DNA of 64,000 nt, taken from Exiguobacterium sp. TNDT2 (GTDB taxonomy: Bacteria > Bacillota > Bacilli > Exiguobacteriales > Exiguobacteriaceae). The notes beneath the pieces are model-generated. The model was not told the DNA's origin and made no database searches. It worked only from the letters and a program-made list of their open reading frames with translations. The stretch spans positions 1 to 64,000 of the forward strand of contig NZ_QLVE01000002.1 of assembly GCF_003331145.1 (NCBI RefSeq), read 5' to 3'. The translations under genes were made by a program, and so were the position numbers. This document shows positions 8,188 to 17,217 of this stretch, in pieces. Positions within the stretch are counted from its first letter, which is position 1. Every line of letters begins with the position of its first letter.

Positions 8188-9142
8188 AGTTTATCTTTCC
8201 TGCTTTCAACAGTTGCATCCATTGCTCGTCATCGAAGACGTACACACTGTTGTCCGATGTCCCCAGCAATAGCCGTCCTTCTTGTATGAACAGTTCAATT
8301 GGGACGCTTTCCGTGTTCATCGATGGCAACTCAACGGTCGTCTCCGTCTCCTCGGTCAAATCCGAGACCACAAGATCGAACGAGGTACCTGTTTTAGCGA
8401 TATACGCCAGTTGTCCTTTTGCCGCGGCCATCGTGACGATGTTTCCTTGATCATTGAACGGCTCGAACGTATCTCCCCCGTCGTCTGAGACGAGGATGCC
8501 GTCCGGGCCATAGACGAAGACGCGTTCCGGTTCGCTTGCATCGGCCATGATACCGGCGATGCCACGACCGTCGATTCCGTCCATCTTCATCGGCTCAAAC
8601 GAGACACCGCCGTCGAGCGAACGATAAAATCCTGGTGCGAGCTCTTTTGTCGCTTGTTCTAAATAGACGTAAATGCTTTCTGTTTCATAGCCTACGCTCA
8701 TATAGTGAAAATCCGCCTCTCCTTCTAGCGAACGAATTTCGAGCGTCTCGCCTTTCTCGGTTCCACGAACGACGCCGAGCGGATTCTTATACGGCGAATC
8801 TTGCGCCGGGTGACCGCTCGCGTAAAAGCCGTCCGCGACGAGCTCGAAGCCCATATAGTCATGCCGGTTCGACGACAACTCGTACCAACCGTCTTCCCTA
8901 AATTCCATCAGTCCTGTATGCGTCGCGATGACCGGGCGGCCGTCTTGCCAAAAACCGGCACCGTGAATATGGGAAACTTCGGTGTCTGCTGCTGTCGCTT
9001 CCCAGCGGTCTGGCACCTGTTCCGTCGGCGCCTCATTTTTTTCCGTGACTGGTGCCGTCGTCTCGCTCGCTGGTTCCGTTCCCCCACACGAGGCAAGGAA
9101 TACCGTCATCATGAGCGTCGATACGAGTAATGTTCGTTTCAT
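8186..9142 (-). CDS. BNR/sortilin-like beta-propeller lipoprotein (F510_1955-type)
   Basis: A signal peptide ends in the lipobox LASC with Cys19, so the 318-residue protein is anchored outside the membrane. The mature part has repeated SLDGGVSFEPM and SDDGGDTFEPF motifs, the Asp-box pattern of BNR propeller blades, and an early HIHGAG motif typical of the F510_1955 family of putative glycosylhydrolases. Such proteins commonly sit beside copper or heavy-metal efflux genes in Bacilli, as here (CopB is 60 nt upstream on the same strand). Enzyme activity has not been established for the family as far as I know, so function is left open. Confidence 0.75.
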   Translation of the reverse strand: MKRTLLVSTLMMTVFLASCGGTEPASETTAPVTEKNEAPTEQVPDRWEATAADTEVSHIHGAGFWQDGRPVIATHTGLMEFREDGWYELSSNRHDYMGFELVADGFYASGHPAQDSPYKNPLGVVRGTEKGETLEIRSLEGEADFHYMSVGYETESIYVYLEQATKELAPGFYRSLDGGVSFEPMKMDGIDGRGIAGIMADASEPERVFVYGPDGILVSDDGGDTFEPFNDQGNIVTMAAAKGQLAYIAKTGTSFDLVVSDLTEETETTVELPSMNTESVPIELFIQEGRLLLGTSDNSVYVFDDEQWMQLLKAGKIN

Positions 9143-9202
9143 TATAAAGTCCCTCCATCTTTAGCATCTTCCCCAGTATAGATACTAAATGTGAAGAACT
9201 TG

Positions 9203-11209
9203 TTAAAGCTTGAGCGTTCGGGCGTTGAGCGCGACGATGACCGTACTGAGACTCATGAGCACTGCACCGACGGCCGGAGACAAGATGATGCCAATCGGTG
9301 CCAACACACCTGCCGCGAGCGGGATGGCAACGATGTTGTAACCGGCGGCCCACCATAGATTCTGAATCATCTTGTTGTACGTGTTGCGAGACAAGTCGAG
9401 AATCGACAGCACGTCTTTCGGGTTGCTCCGGACGAGGACGATATCGGCCGTTTCGACGGCGACGTCGGTCCCGCTTCCGATGGCGATGCCGACGTCCGCT
9501 TGGGCCAAGGCCGGCGCATCATTGATGCCGTCCCCAACCATCGCCACTTTGCTGCCGTCGGCTTGGACGGTTTGCACTTGCCGGGATTTATCATCCGGCA
9601 ATACTTCGGCGTAAACTTCCTTGATATGAAGTTGCGACGCGACCCAATCGGCCACTTTCCGGTTGTCCCCAGTCAGCATAATCGAGCGGACGCCCCGATC
9701 TTTCAAGGCACGGACCGTCTCTTTCGCTTCATCGCGGACCATGTCCGCCAAAGCGATCATACCGACCAAGTCCCCGTCGCGAATCGTGAAGACGACGGTT
9801 TTGCCGGCTGCGGATAACCGATTGAACGCCGCTTCGTCGATCGAGAGCTCGTGCTCCCGAATATAGCGGGGACTGACCACTTGGACGTGTGCTCCGTCCA
9901 CGCGACCTTCCAGTCCGACGCCCGTGATCGAATCGAAATCGACGACTTCTGGCAACGTCAATTTGCGTGCTTCCGCTTCACGAAGAATGCCACGTGCGAG
10001 CGGATGTTGCGATGCCGTCTCGACCGCGGCGGCTAGACGCAACACGTCGTCGTTCGTATACGAAGATATGGCCTCAATGTCTGTCACCCCGAAGTCACCT
10101 TGTGTCAATGTGCCCGTCTTATCGAAAATGACCGCATCGAGATGACGCGCCTCTTCGAACTGGGTCCGGTTCCGAATCAACAGCCCGCGTTTCGCCGAAA
10201 GAGCCGTCGAGACCGCCACGACGAGCGGAGAGGCAAGACCGAGTGCATGTGGACATGAGATAACCATGACGGTAACCATCCGTTCGACGGCGATACTGAC
10301 GGGATAACCGAGAGTGAGCCAAATGACGAACGTCAGCACACCCGCCCCGACGGCGACATAGAACAAAAGCTTGGCAGCCCGATTGGCCAGGTTCTGCGTT
10401 TTCGATTTGGATTCTTGCGCTTCTTTGACCAAGTTGATGACTTTCGACAAGTACGTACTCTCTCCCGTGCCCGTCGTCGCGATCGTCATGCTGCCTTCTT
10501 GGTTGATCGACCCGGCGATGACGACGTCCCCTGTCTCTTTCTCGACAGGCATCGATTCACCGGTCAACATCGACTCATCGACCGTCGTCCGCCCTTTCAG
10601 TAGCTCCCCGTCGACAGGAATCTGTTCGCCCGGCTTGACGAGAATCAAATCCCCGGCGGCGAGCGCCGAGACCGGAACGTCTTCGATGTCACTCCCGTTT
10701 ATGCGGTGCGCCACACTCGGCAAGAGACGAACGAGTTGTTGCAGTGCATTCGAGGCGCCCATGATGGAACGCATCTCAATCCAGTGCCCGAGCAACATGA
10801 TGACGATCAACGTCGCCAACTCCCAAAAGAAATCATGTCCATGCCCATACCCGAACACGATGGCGACACTATAGAAGTACGCGACGCTGATGGCGAGTCC
10901 AATCAGCATCATCATCCCCGGGTTTCGTTGACGCAATTCGTCGATGCTCCCTTTCAAAAACGGCCATCCTCCATAGACGTACACAATCGTCGCCAACACG
11001 AACAACATCTCTTTTTCATAAGGAAACGTGAGTTCGAACCCGGCCCACTCTTGAATCATATCCGACAAGATGAGAATCGGGATTGTCAGTCCGAACGAGA
11101 CGAAAAATCGACGCTTATACTCTGCAATCATCTCTTCATGTCCGCCGGCATGCGAGTCATGCGCTTCTCCGTGTTCATGATGAGATGACGCGTGGTGTGG
11201 ATGTTCCAC
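9203..11209 (-). CDS. copB: CopB-type copper/silver P-type ATPase
   Basis: The GTG at 11209 follows AGGAGA at 11219-11224. The 668-residue protein opens with a His-rich cytosolic tail (residues 1-25) instead of CxxC metal-binding domains, and has eight predicted membrane helices. The ion site is CPH (in ISCPHALGLASPL), characteristic of CopB rather than CopA (CPC). Other signatures: TGES, phosphorylation site DKTGTLTQG and hinge GDGINDAPALAQADVG. CopB pumps export copper or silver. It diverges from a small membrane peptide and a YdhK-like protein, and precedes the propeller lipoprotein. The symbol rests on the CPH class. Confidence 0.92.
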   Translation of the reverse strand: MEHPHHASSHHEHGEAHDSHAGGHEEMIAEYKRRFFVSFGLTIPILILSDMIQEWAGFELTFPYEKEMLFVLATIVYVYGGWPFLKGSIDELRQRNPGMMMLIGLAISVAYFYSVAIVFGYGHGHDFFWELATLIVIMLLGHWIEMRSIMGASNALQQLVRLLPSVAHRINGSDIEDVPVSALAAGDLILVKPGEQIPVDGELLKGRTTVDESMLTGESMPVEKETGDVVIAGSINQEGSMTIATTGTGESTYLSKVINLVKEAQESKSKTQNLANRAAKLLFYVAVGAGVLTFVIWLTLGYPVSIAVERMVTVMVISCPHALGLASPLVVAVSTALSAKRGLLIRNRTQFEEARHLDAVIFDKTGTLTQGDFGVTDIEAISSYTNDDVLRLAAAVETASQHPLARGILREAEARKLTLPEVVDFDSITGVGLEGRVDGAHVQVVSPRYIREHELSIDEAAFNRLSAAGKTVVFTIRDGDLVGMIALADMVRDEAKETVRALKDRGVRSIMLTGDNRKVADWVASQLHIKEVYAEVLPDDKSRQVQTVQADGSKVAMVGDGINDAPALAQADVGIAIGSGTDVAVETADIVLVRSNPKDVLSILDLSRNTYNKMIQNLWWAAGYNIVAIPLAAGVLAPIGIILSPAVGAVLMSLSTVIVALNARTLKL

Positions 11210-11234
11210 GTTTGACCATCTCCTATGTATACCT

Positions 11235-11253
11235 TATACCCCTATGCAGTATA
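11235..11253. promoter_or_regulatory. Possible metal-regulator operator upstream of copB
   Basis: TATAC (11235-11239) and GTATA (11249-11253) flank CCCTATGCA, so the site contains ATACCCC, the half-site type of CsoR copper operators, but the second half is imperfect. It lies in the divergent region between copB and the small peptide gene. An extended -10 (TGGTATAAC near 11294) reads toward the small peptide. Low certainty. Confidence 0.35.
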
Positions 11254-11342
11254 TAAAAACTATTTTCTTGTTTAACAAATATTTCATAAGTTGATGGTAT
11301 AACTAAATAAGTCCTCGCTTTACCAAGAAAGGATGATGCCTT

Positions 11343-11480
11343 ATGAACCGCGTCATGAAATGGATTATCGGGATGGGTATCTTAAGTATCGTGATTGGAC
11401 TGCTCCTTTTATTATTCACGTTCGCTCCTGGAGGCTGGATGATGGGAAACGAATCATTCAAGGGAAATCGGGACAATTGA
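11343..11480 (+). CDS. Small membrane peptide, 45 aa, in copper cluster
   Basis: ATG at 11343 after AAAGGATG (about 11328). One membrane helix spans residues 7-28, followed by APGGWMMGNESF and a short charged tail. Its Met and Trp residues next to the membrane, and its place ahead of a Met/His-rich copper-associated lipoprotein gene (start 38 nt after its stop), suggest a role with copper handling; this is inference. No family recognised. Confidence 0.55.
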   Translation: MNRVMKWIIGMGILSIVIGLLLLLFTFAPGGWMMGNESFKGNRDN

Positions 11481-11517
11481 AAGTAAACTAATCACACTTT
11501 ATTTGGAGGGAATAGTA

Positions 11518-12099
11518 ATGAAGGTAAACAAAAAACTTGGAATGATGACGATGGCACTCTCGCTCAGCGGTTTGCTCGTCGCCTGTGGCGAAGACGAAAC
11601 GACGAATACCGATACGAATATGAGTGACCAGATGGAAGAGACGAAGGATGGGAACGACCATTCAGGGATGGATATGTCCGGGTCTGGGGACGTCCCCGAG
11701 GGCTTGAAGTCAGCGGAGAACCCGACGTTCGCGGTCGGTGACAAGGCCATCATCACAGAAGCCCATATGCCAGGTATGGAAGGGGCCGAAGCGACGATCG
11801 TCGGTGCCTACGATACAGTCGTATACAGCATTTCGTATGATCCAATGCATGGGGGTGAACGCGTCGAAGACCACAAATGGATTATCCATGAAGAGATTGA
11901 GGATGCACAGGACGACCCGTACATGGTCGGCGACGAGGTTGAAGTCAATGCCGAGCATATGAGCGGTATGGGCGGCACGACCGCTACTATCGATTCGGCC
12001 GAAGAGACAACCGTCTATATGGTCGACTTCTCGTTAGAGTCCGGTGAAGAAGTGACCAACCATAAATGGGTCACCGAGGAAGAATTGTCGGCACCTTGA
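11518..12099 (+). CDS. YdhK-like lipoprotein with two DUF1541 repeats
   Basis: GGAGGG (11505-11510) selects the ATG at 11518, not the TTG at 11503. The 193-residue protein has a lipoprotein signal with lipobox LVAC, a Met/His-rich linker (DHSGMDMSG), and two DUF1541 repeats of about 60 residues: each starts with VGD, contains an AHMPGMEGA or EHMSGMGGT motif and ends in NHKW or DHKW. Met-rich motifs of this kind bind copper(I) in extracytoplasmic proteins, and YdhK-type genes often accompany copper ATPases. It is likely co-transcribed with the 45-aa peptide. Binding is inferred from motif and context. Confidence 0.85.
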   Translation: MKVNKKLGMMTMALSLSGLLVACGEDETTNTDTNMSDQMEETKDGNDHSGMDMSGSGDVPEGLKSAENPTFAVGDKAIITEAHMPGMEGAEATIVGAYDTVVYSISYDPMHGGERVEDHKWIIHEEIEDAQDDPYMVGDEVEVNAEHMSGMGGTTATIDSAEETTVYMVDFSLESGEEVTNHKWVTEEELSAP

Positions 12100-12120
12100 T
12101 CGATTTAATATTGATTTATC

Positions 12121-12157
12121 AAAAGAACTCGCCCGTATTTTCCGGACGAGTTCTTTT
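12121..12157. terminator. Bidirectional terminator
   Basis: AAAAGAACTCG (12121-12131) pairs with CGAGTTCTTTT (12147-12157), extended by three further pairs after one mismatch. It serves the converging YdhK-like gene and ABC exporter locus. Confidence 0.88.
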
Positions 12158-12165
12158 CCATTCCA

Positions 12166-13866
12166 TTAGACGATTGCCACAGAGCGATAGAGATCGGCAT
12201 AAGCGCCTGCACGCTTCATCAATTCACCATGCGGTCCTTCCTCGACGATGCGCCCATCTTTCATCACGAGGATGCGGCCGGCTGCTTGGATCGTCGAGAG
12301 ACGATGCGCGATGACAAACGTCGTACGTCCTGTCGTCAACGTCTCGAGCGCGGCCTGAACGGCTCGTTCACTTTGTTGATCGAGTGCGCTCGTCGCCTCA
12401 TCGAGGACGAGGATGGCTGGATTTTTAAGAAATGCGCGCGCGATGCTGATTCGTTGCTTTTGACCGCCTGACAATTTCACCCCGCGCGGGCCGACCTCAG
12501 TCGCATATCCTTTACGAAAAGCACGGATGAACTCATCAGCATTCGCTAAACGTGCCGCCGCCTCGATTTCTTCCTGACCCGCCTCACTGCCATAGCGGAT
12601 GTTATCGAGAATTGTTCCGGAGAACAGATGAACGTCTTGTTGCACGACAGCAATTTGTCGCCTGAGGACATGGAGGTCGAGCACGTGCTGACTCACCCCG
12701 TCATACTTCAATTCACCTGCGCCCGGATGATAAAAGGCGGACAATAGCGAGGCGAGCGTCGTCTTTCCGACACCCGACGCACCGACGATGGCGACATATT
12801 CGCCTGGACGGACATCGACATGGACGTCTCGGAGCACAGGGCGCCCCGTCTCATATTGGAAGGCGACATGGTCGAACGTGACCGCGCCTTGAAGCGCGAC
12901 GGGCTCACCGCCTCGTCGTTCCGGTGTCCAAGCGAGTGCTTCTTGGAACCGTTTGAAGCCGCTCATCCCTTCCTGATACTGCATGGTCATGAAGCCCATA
13001 TTCCGGACCGGTTCAACCAAAAAGTTTAAATAGAGGATAAACGTCAACAAATCGGCCAAGTCGATGGAGCCACTTGTGATGCGTGCCGCCCCGATGACGA
13101 TGACGAGCACGACGAGGATGCCGGTGCACCATTCGAGACCATTGTAGAACAACGCCTCTGAACGATACGTCCCTTCGCGGCTCTTTAAGAACCGCTCATT
13201 GTGCCGGCGAAACTTCAGCGCTTCCGCCTGTTCCATAACGAAAGACTTCACGACGCGGATGGCCGATAGACTCTCCTCGACTTGACTGTTCACATCGGCG
13301 ATCCGCTCGCGGTTCTCGAGCAGGTTCTGTTGGAGCCGCTAATTGAAGTACAGGATCAGCCCGCCCATGATTGGGAGAAAGACGGCGATGACGAGCGTCA
13401 GTCGCCAGTCGATCCACGCTAAAATGGCGAGCGCCCCGCCGAATTTGATGCCGTGACGCAAGTAATCCTCCGGCCCATGATGCGCGAGTTCAGACACCAT
13501 CAACAAGTCGTTCGTGATGCGCGACATCATGCCTCCGATCGGCTCACGATCATAGTGGGCGACCGGCAACTTCATGAAATGTTCGAACAGCTCTTGTCGC
13601 ATATCTCGTTCCATCATCGCCCCCATCCGGTGCCCATGATAGTCGAGCACATAATACGACAACACTTGTACCGTCGTGACGAGTGCCATCACCATCCCAA
13701 TACTGACCAGTGACCACGTCAGACCGTCCGCAATTAACTCTTTTGTCACGTAACGGACGAACAACGGAATCGAGAGCGCGCACAACGCCGAGACGGCCGT
13801 AAAAAGCATGACTTTCCAAAACAGTGACCGATACGGTCGATAATAAGAAATGAACGTGTTTAACAA
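12166..13866 (-). pseudogene. ABC exporter half-transporter interrupted by an in-frame TAG
   Basis: The reading frame runs from a TTG at 13866 (AAAGGGG site just upstream) to 12166, about 566 codons, the normal size of a BmrA/MsbA-type half-transporter. Residues 1-175 hold the first membrane helices. A TAG codon at 13341-13339 then breaks the frame, and the same frame resumes with RLQQNLLENRERIADVNSQ. The rest has the remaining helices and an intact ATPase: GASGVGKTT, LSGGQKQRISIARAF, ILVLDEATSALD. No base is lost, so it is a point nonsense change, presumably from AAG, CAG or similar. Unless read through or a sequencing error, the exporter is dead. Confidence 0.85.
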
Positions 13867-13923
13867 ATTGGTGAACCCCTTTATCGTGTGAGTCGGACAG
13901 ACACGACGGGGCGGCCTGCATCA

Positions 13924-13974
13924 TTTAGAACGAACGGGTCCCCCGTCGCTTACGTGAATGCATACAGTTTTTCA
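13924..13974 (-). CDS. Putative 16-aa leader peptide upstream of ABC exporter
   Basis: On the minus strand a strong AAGGAGG site (about 13990-13984) precedes an ATG at 13974 that opens MKNCMHSRKRRGTRSF and a TAA at 13926-13924, about 60 nt before the exporter start. The run RKRR would make translation sensitive to slow ribosomes. In Bacillus the bmrCD exporter is controlled by a translated leader (bmrB) through ribosome-mediated attenuation, so a similar device is possible; no clear alternative terminator was identified. Confidence 0.4.
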
Positions 13975-14012
13975 TATGAAAACGCCTCCTTGATATATAT
14001 GGGCTCAGTTTA

Positions 14013-14026
14013 TCCGAAACGTTTCG
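14013..14026. promoter_or_regulatory. Perfect 14-bp palindrome upstream of the leader peptide
   Basis: CCGAAACG|TTTCGG reads as a perfect palindrome with central CG, the style of LacI-family operators. It lies about 25 nt upstream of a TATATAT -10-like run on the minus strand (13991-14000), so it would overlap the -35 of the exporter promoter. The regulator is unknown. Confidence 0.4.
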
Positions 14027-14244
14027 GGCGAGCAATCGGAATCTTATTCGTTTGTTAACGCACGTACTGACTCATCTAGTAAAAGGCCTCTCGGGGAATC
14101 CATCCATAGAATATAAAATGTCGATATATTTTTTTGAAATATAAATGACATATTTAATTCTATTTTTTGATGGTAAAATTTTTTTGTAGATAAGTTATCA
14201 TTGTTCTGTCGCCTTGTTACATAATTGAAAGGATTTACTATAAA

Positions 14245-14961
14245 ATGAAAAAACAGCTCATGACGATTGCATTAGGCACCTTACTCGCTTCTGGCTTGAC
14301 CATCCCCGCCACGACACCGGTAGAGGCAGCCGCCTCCTATAAAGTGAAAGTGACGACGAACACCTTGAACGTACGAACAGGCCCATCGACGTCTTACCAA
14401 AAAGTCGGCAGTGCCAAACTCGGCCAAACGTTCACGTATCTCGGCGCGACCGGTTCATGGACGAAAATCAATTATAACGGCAGCACGAAATACGTCTCGA
14501 GTACATATGTAAAAAAATATAGCAGCACGTCACTCCAAACGGCGACAGCGGCCAAGTTCATCATGCCGACGAAAGGCACATTGACGCAAGGCTATGGACC
14601 GGCGAGCGGCAAGTACGGGTACACGTTCCATAACGGCATCGACTTGGCGGCCGCTAAAGGCACATCGGTCCAGGCCGCCGCATCTGGCCAAGTTATCGTC
14701 GCCCGTAATTACGGGGCCTATGGCAACCATGTCATGATCTCACATATCATCAACGGACAAGCGTATACGAGTGTCTATGCCCATTTGGACCGCTTGAACG
14801 TCGTGAAAGGACAGACGATCGCCAAAGGCGCGAACGTCGGAACGGTCGGCAACACCGGCAACTCGTTCGGGAGCCACCTCCATTTCGAAATCCACAAAAA
14901 CAAATACGTCTACAGCAGTTCGACGGCTGCCAATAGCGTCAATCCGTACACGTTATTCTAA
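14245..14961 (+). CDS. Secreted SH3b-M23 peptidoglycan peptidase
   Basis: The 238-residue protein has a Sec signal peptide (residues 1-30, cleavage near VEAAA), one bacterial SH3 domain (about 32-92, NTLNVRTGPSTSYQKVG) for wall binding, and a C-terminal M23/LytM zinc endopeptidase. Zinc ligands are visible: HNGID (His and Asp) and the closing HLHFEIH; YAHLD supplies the catalytic His. M23 enzymes cut peptide cross-bridges, commonly glycine-containing ones. The gene stands alone after a long AT-rich upstream region and before a strong terminator. Role in wall turnover is probable; exact bond cut is unknown. Confidence 0.9.
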   Translation: MKKQLMTIALGTLLASGLTIPATTPVEAAASYKVKVTTNTLNVRTGPSTSYQKVGSAKLGQTFTYLGATGSWTKINYNGSTKYVSSTYVKKYSSTSLQTATAAKFIMPTKGTLTQGYGPASGKYGYTFHNGIDLAAAKGTSVQAAASGQVIVARNYGAYGNHVMISHIINGQAYTSVYAHLDRLNVVKGQTIAKGANVGTVGNTGNSFGSHLHFEIHKNKYVYSSSTAANSVNPYTLF

Positions 14962-14967
14962 ACACCA

Positions 14968-14999
14968 AGCCCCTTCATCAATCGATGAAGGGGCTGTTT
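14968..14999 (+). terminator. Terminator
   Basis: AGCCCCTTCATC (14968-14979) pairs perfectly with GATGAAGGGGCT (14984-14995) around AATC, followed by GTTTC. The 3' end of the convergent reductase gene starts right behind it. Confidence 0.85.
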
Positions 15000-15001
15000 C
15001 C

Positions 15002-15862
15002 TTATCGCTGAAACGCTTCCAAGTGCTCGCTCGCGAACGCGGCAAACGTCCGCGGCGATTCACCGGTCAGTTGTTCGAAGTCATCGGTCACGGCTTTGGC
15101 CGTCCCGAGCCGTGTCATCAAATAAAGCGCCATCGTCACGTTCACGTATGCGGGTGCGAGTCCTCGCTCGTGTATATAATGCTGACGATACGCGAGCATG
15201 CTCGGATTGGCATAGGTGATGCGACGTCCCGTCAAGAGCGTCAACACGTTCGCGATGTCGACATAGTCGAGCGCCTCGGGGCCAGTGAGCGTATATGCCG
15301 TATGTTGATGTTCCTCCGTTTCGGATAAGACATGGGCGATGGCCTTCCCGATGTCTTCGGCGTCGATGAAACTGACTTTACTGTTACCAGCCGGAATCAA
15401 GATGCGGTCATCGTTTCGGATTTCTTCAGCATGGACACCGGTCACATTCTGCATGAAAAAGCCGGGACGAATATGCGCATAGGGCAGTCCAGCCGCTTCA
15501 ATCATCTTTTCAATCTTGTAGTGCGGCGGGAACGGATTGCGTTCGACCCCCATGAGGGAGAGAAACGCGACGAGGCGAATCGAACGCTTTGCCATGGCGT
15601 CCACGAACGGTTGAAACACATCCGCGTCCCCGATTTGTGGCGGACGCATCAAAAAGACACGGTCGACACCATCGAGTGCCGCCTCGAACGTATCCGGATT
15701 CTCAAAATCGAGTTCGACCTGTCTTGTTTTCGGGAAGCGCTGTGTCAATTCATCGAGTCGACTGCCGGCCACGACGACCGTCTCGCCGCGCTTTGCTAAA
15801 TATTTCACGACATACTGCCCTACGTTCCCGGTCGCGCCGGTCACTAAAATTGCTTGTCTCAT
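15002..15862 (-). CDS. NmrA-like NAD(P)-binding oxidoreductase (QorB/YtfG type)
   Basis: The ATG at 15862 follows AAAGGAGTGAGG; an upstream in-frame extension has no ribosome site. The 286-residue protein starts MRQAILVTGATGNVGQYVV, an NADP-binding Rossmann motif of the atypical SDR/NmrA class, lacks the classical YxxxK pair, and has the family's FLMRPP and HIRPGFFMQN segments. Relatives include NAD(P)H:quinone oxidoreductase type 2 (QorB) and redox sensors. It stands as a single gene facing the M23 peptidase. Substrate unknown. Confidence 0.82.
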   Translation of the reverse strand: MRQAILVTGATGNVGQYVVKYLAKRGETVVVAGSRLDELTQRFPKTRQVELDFENPDTFEAALDGVDRVFLMRPPQIGDADVFQPFVDAMAKRSIRLVAFLSLMGVERNPFPPHYKIEKMIEAAGLPYAHIRPGFFMQNVTGVHAEEIRNDDRILIPAGNSKVSFIDAEDIGKAIAHVLSETEEHQHTAYTLTGPEALDYVDIANVLTLLTGRRITYANPSMLAYRQHYIHERGLAPAYVNVTMALYLMTRLGTAKAVTDDFEQLTGESPRTFAAFASEHLEAFQR

Positions 15863-16073
15863 GTCCTCACTCCTTTTCTCTATTGTCTTATAATCGTGAG
15901 ACGCGTTGTCAGAACAATTTGTGTCAATCGCCCGCAACCGTCCCAAAACGACCATGTTTTTCAGTAGGTCTATTGAAGGTATAGGGAATTAGGCCGGAAT
16001 ATCGTATAATATACAAAACGACTGCATGTCCTTATTCTCTTCATTCATTTGTTGATCGAAAGGAGGTTCTCTG

Positions 16074-17213
16074 GTGCATCGAAAGTCATTCTATCCGGCA
16101 CGACGGTCTCACGTAAGAACCGCAAGCAGGCGTTCCATCATGACGAAGCGATCACGCTCTCCTCACGCTTTCCCGATCGATTCGCTCGTCGAGGAAATGC
16201 AAGACGCCGTCTGCTATATCGACTTCACGCGGAGCCATCTGTACACCAACGAGCAGCTCCGTGCCATCTGCCCGTCTCTTGAGACGTACCGATTTCAAAG
16301 CATGGACGACTTGACCCGTTTCTTTACTAAGACGTTCGAACGGAACGGGGCGGACATGAACGAGGTGACGCTCTTTTGGGACGAGCTGTTGACGAACCGG
16401 TTCGATTGCTGCCCGAACATGGAGGCGAAGTCGCTCCGGATCGGCGAACGGACGATGCAGCTCATCTTCAACTTCACGCATACCCCGCGCGGCGTGTTCA
16501 TCATGTGGCGGGACATCACCGACTCCATCCGGTTCGAGGAGCAGAAAGACGCCTTTCTCGCCGAGCTGTCCCACGAGTTCCGCTCCCCGCTCACAGCCAT
16601 CAACGGGTACGCCGAACTGCTCATGTATCAGCATAACGACAACGAAAAGACGCATAGTATGTTGACGCTCGTCAAACGGGAAGCCGAGCGGCTCGAGCGG
16701 CTCGTCGACAACTTCCTCGATTACCAGCGCGTCAACTACTCCGAGGAGCTATTGTCACTGTCGACGTTTGCCTTGCGACCGGTGCTCGAGGACATCGTCG
16801 CCCATTACAAAGCGACGTCTCCCCAACACGACGTCATCTTAGCAGCCGACGACGTGACAATCGAGGCCGATCAAGAGAAGCTGTTGCAGCTGCTCCATAA
16901 CTTAATTGGGAACGCGATCAAGTATTCCCCAGACGGCGGTAATGTATATATCGATTTAGTCGAAGAAGAAGAGCTGTACGTCTTGTCGGTTCGGGATATG
17001 GGGATCGGCATTCCGGACGAGTCGATGCCTTATATATTCGATGAATATTATCGGGTTGATTCGGATGCCCACCGCCCCATTAAAGGGACTGGCCTGGGAC
17101 TTCGAATCTGTAAACGAATTGCCGAGGCACACGGATGGGGCATTCATGCGGAATCGGTTTACGGCGAAGGAACGAGTTTTTCGATTTACCTTCCCTGTTC
17201 CGCCTACATTTAA
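16074..17213 (+). CDS. Soluble PAS-domain sensor histidine kinase, paralogue of 1654
   Basis: AAAGGAGG just upstream favours the GTG at 16074; an ATG at 16140 lacks a ribosome site. The 379-residue kinase has no membrane segment: PAS-like region (about 36-150), HisKA with H168 in SHEFRSPLTAINGYAEL, N box GNAIKYSPDGG, G1 DMGIGIP, and G2 GTGLGLR. It matches the 1654 kinase in length, order and many motifs, including the VDSDAHRPIKGTGLGL region. No response regulator adjoins. The stop codon lies 4 bases before a tnpB relic, so a mobile element once landed directly behind it. Confidence 0.9.
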   Translation: MHRKSFYPARRSHVRTASRRSIMTKRSRSPHAFPIDSLVEEMQDAVCYIDFTRSHLYTNEQLRAICPSLETYRFQSMDDLTRFFTKTFERNGADMNEVTLFWDELLTNRFDCCPNMEAKSLRIGERTMQLIFNFTHTPRGVFIMWRDITDSIRFEEQKDAFLAELSHEFRSPLTAINGYAELLMYQHNDNEKTHSMLTLVKREAERLERLVDNFLDYQRVNYSEELLSLSTFALRPVLEDIVAHYKATSPQHDVILAADDVTIEADQEKLLQLLHNLIGNAIKYSPDGGNVYIDLVEEEELYVLSVRDMGIGIPDESMPYIFDEYYRVDSDAHRPIKGTGLGLRICKRIAEAHGWGIHAESVYGEGTSFSIYLPCSAYI

Positions 17214-17217
17214 TTGA

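Noticed and set aside
12166-13293. Separate shorter ABC ATPase gene starting at a GTG at 13293
   Set aside because: It is in the same frame as the upstream membrane part, lacks a ribosome site, and the intervening 15 codons match the exporter family.
13550-13924. 124-codon minus-strand frame overlapping the ABC exporter start
   Set aside because: It runs in another frame over clear transporter sequence and yields a low-complexity product; it is a shadow.
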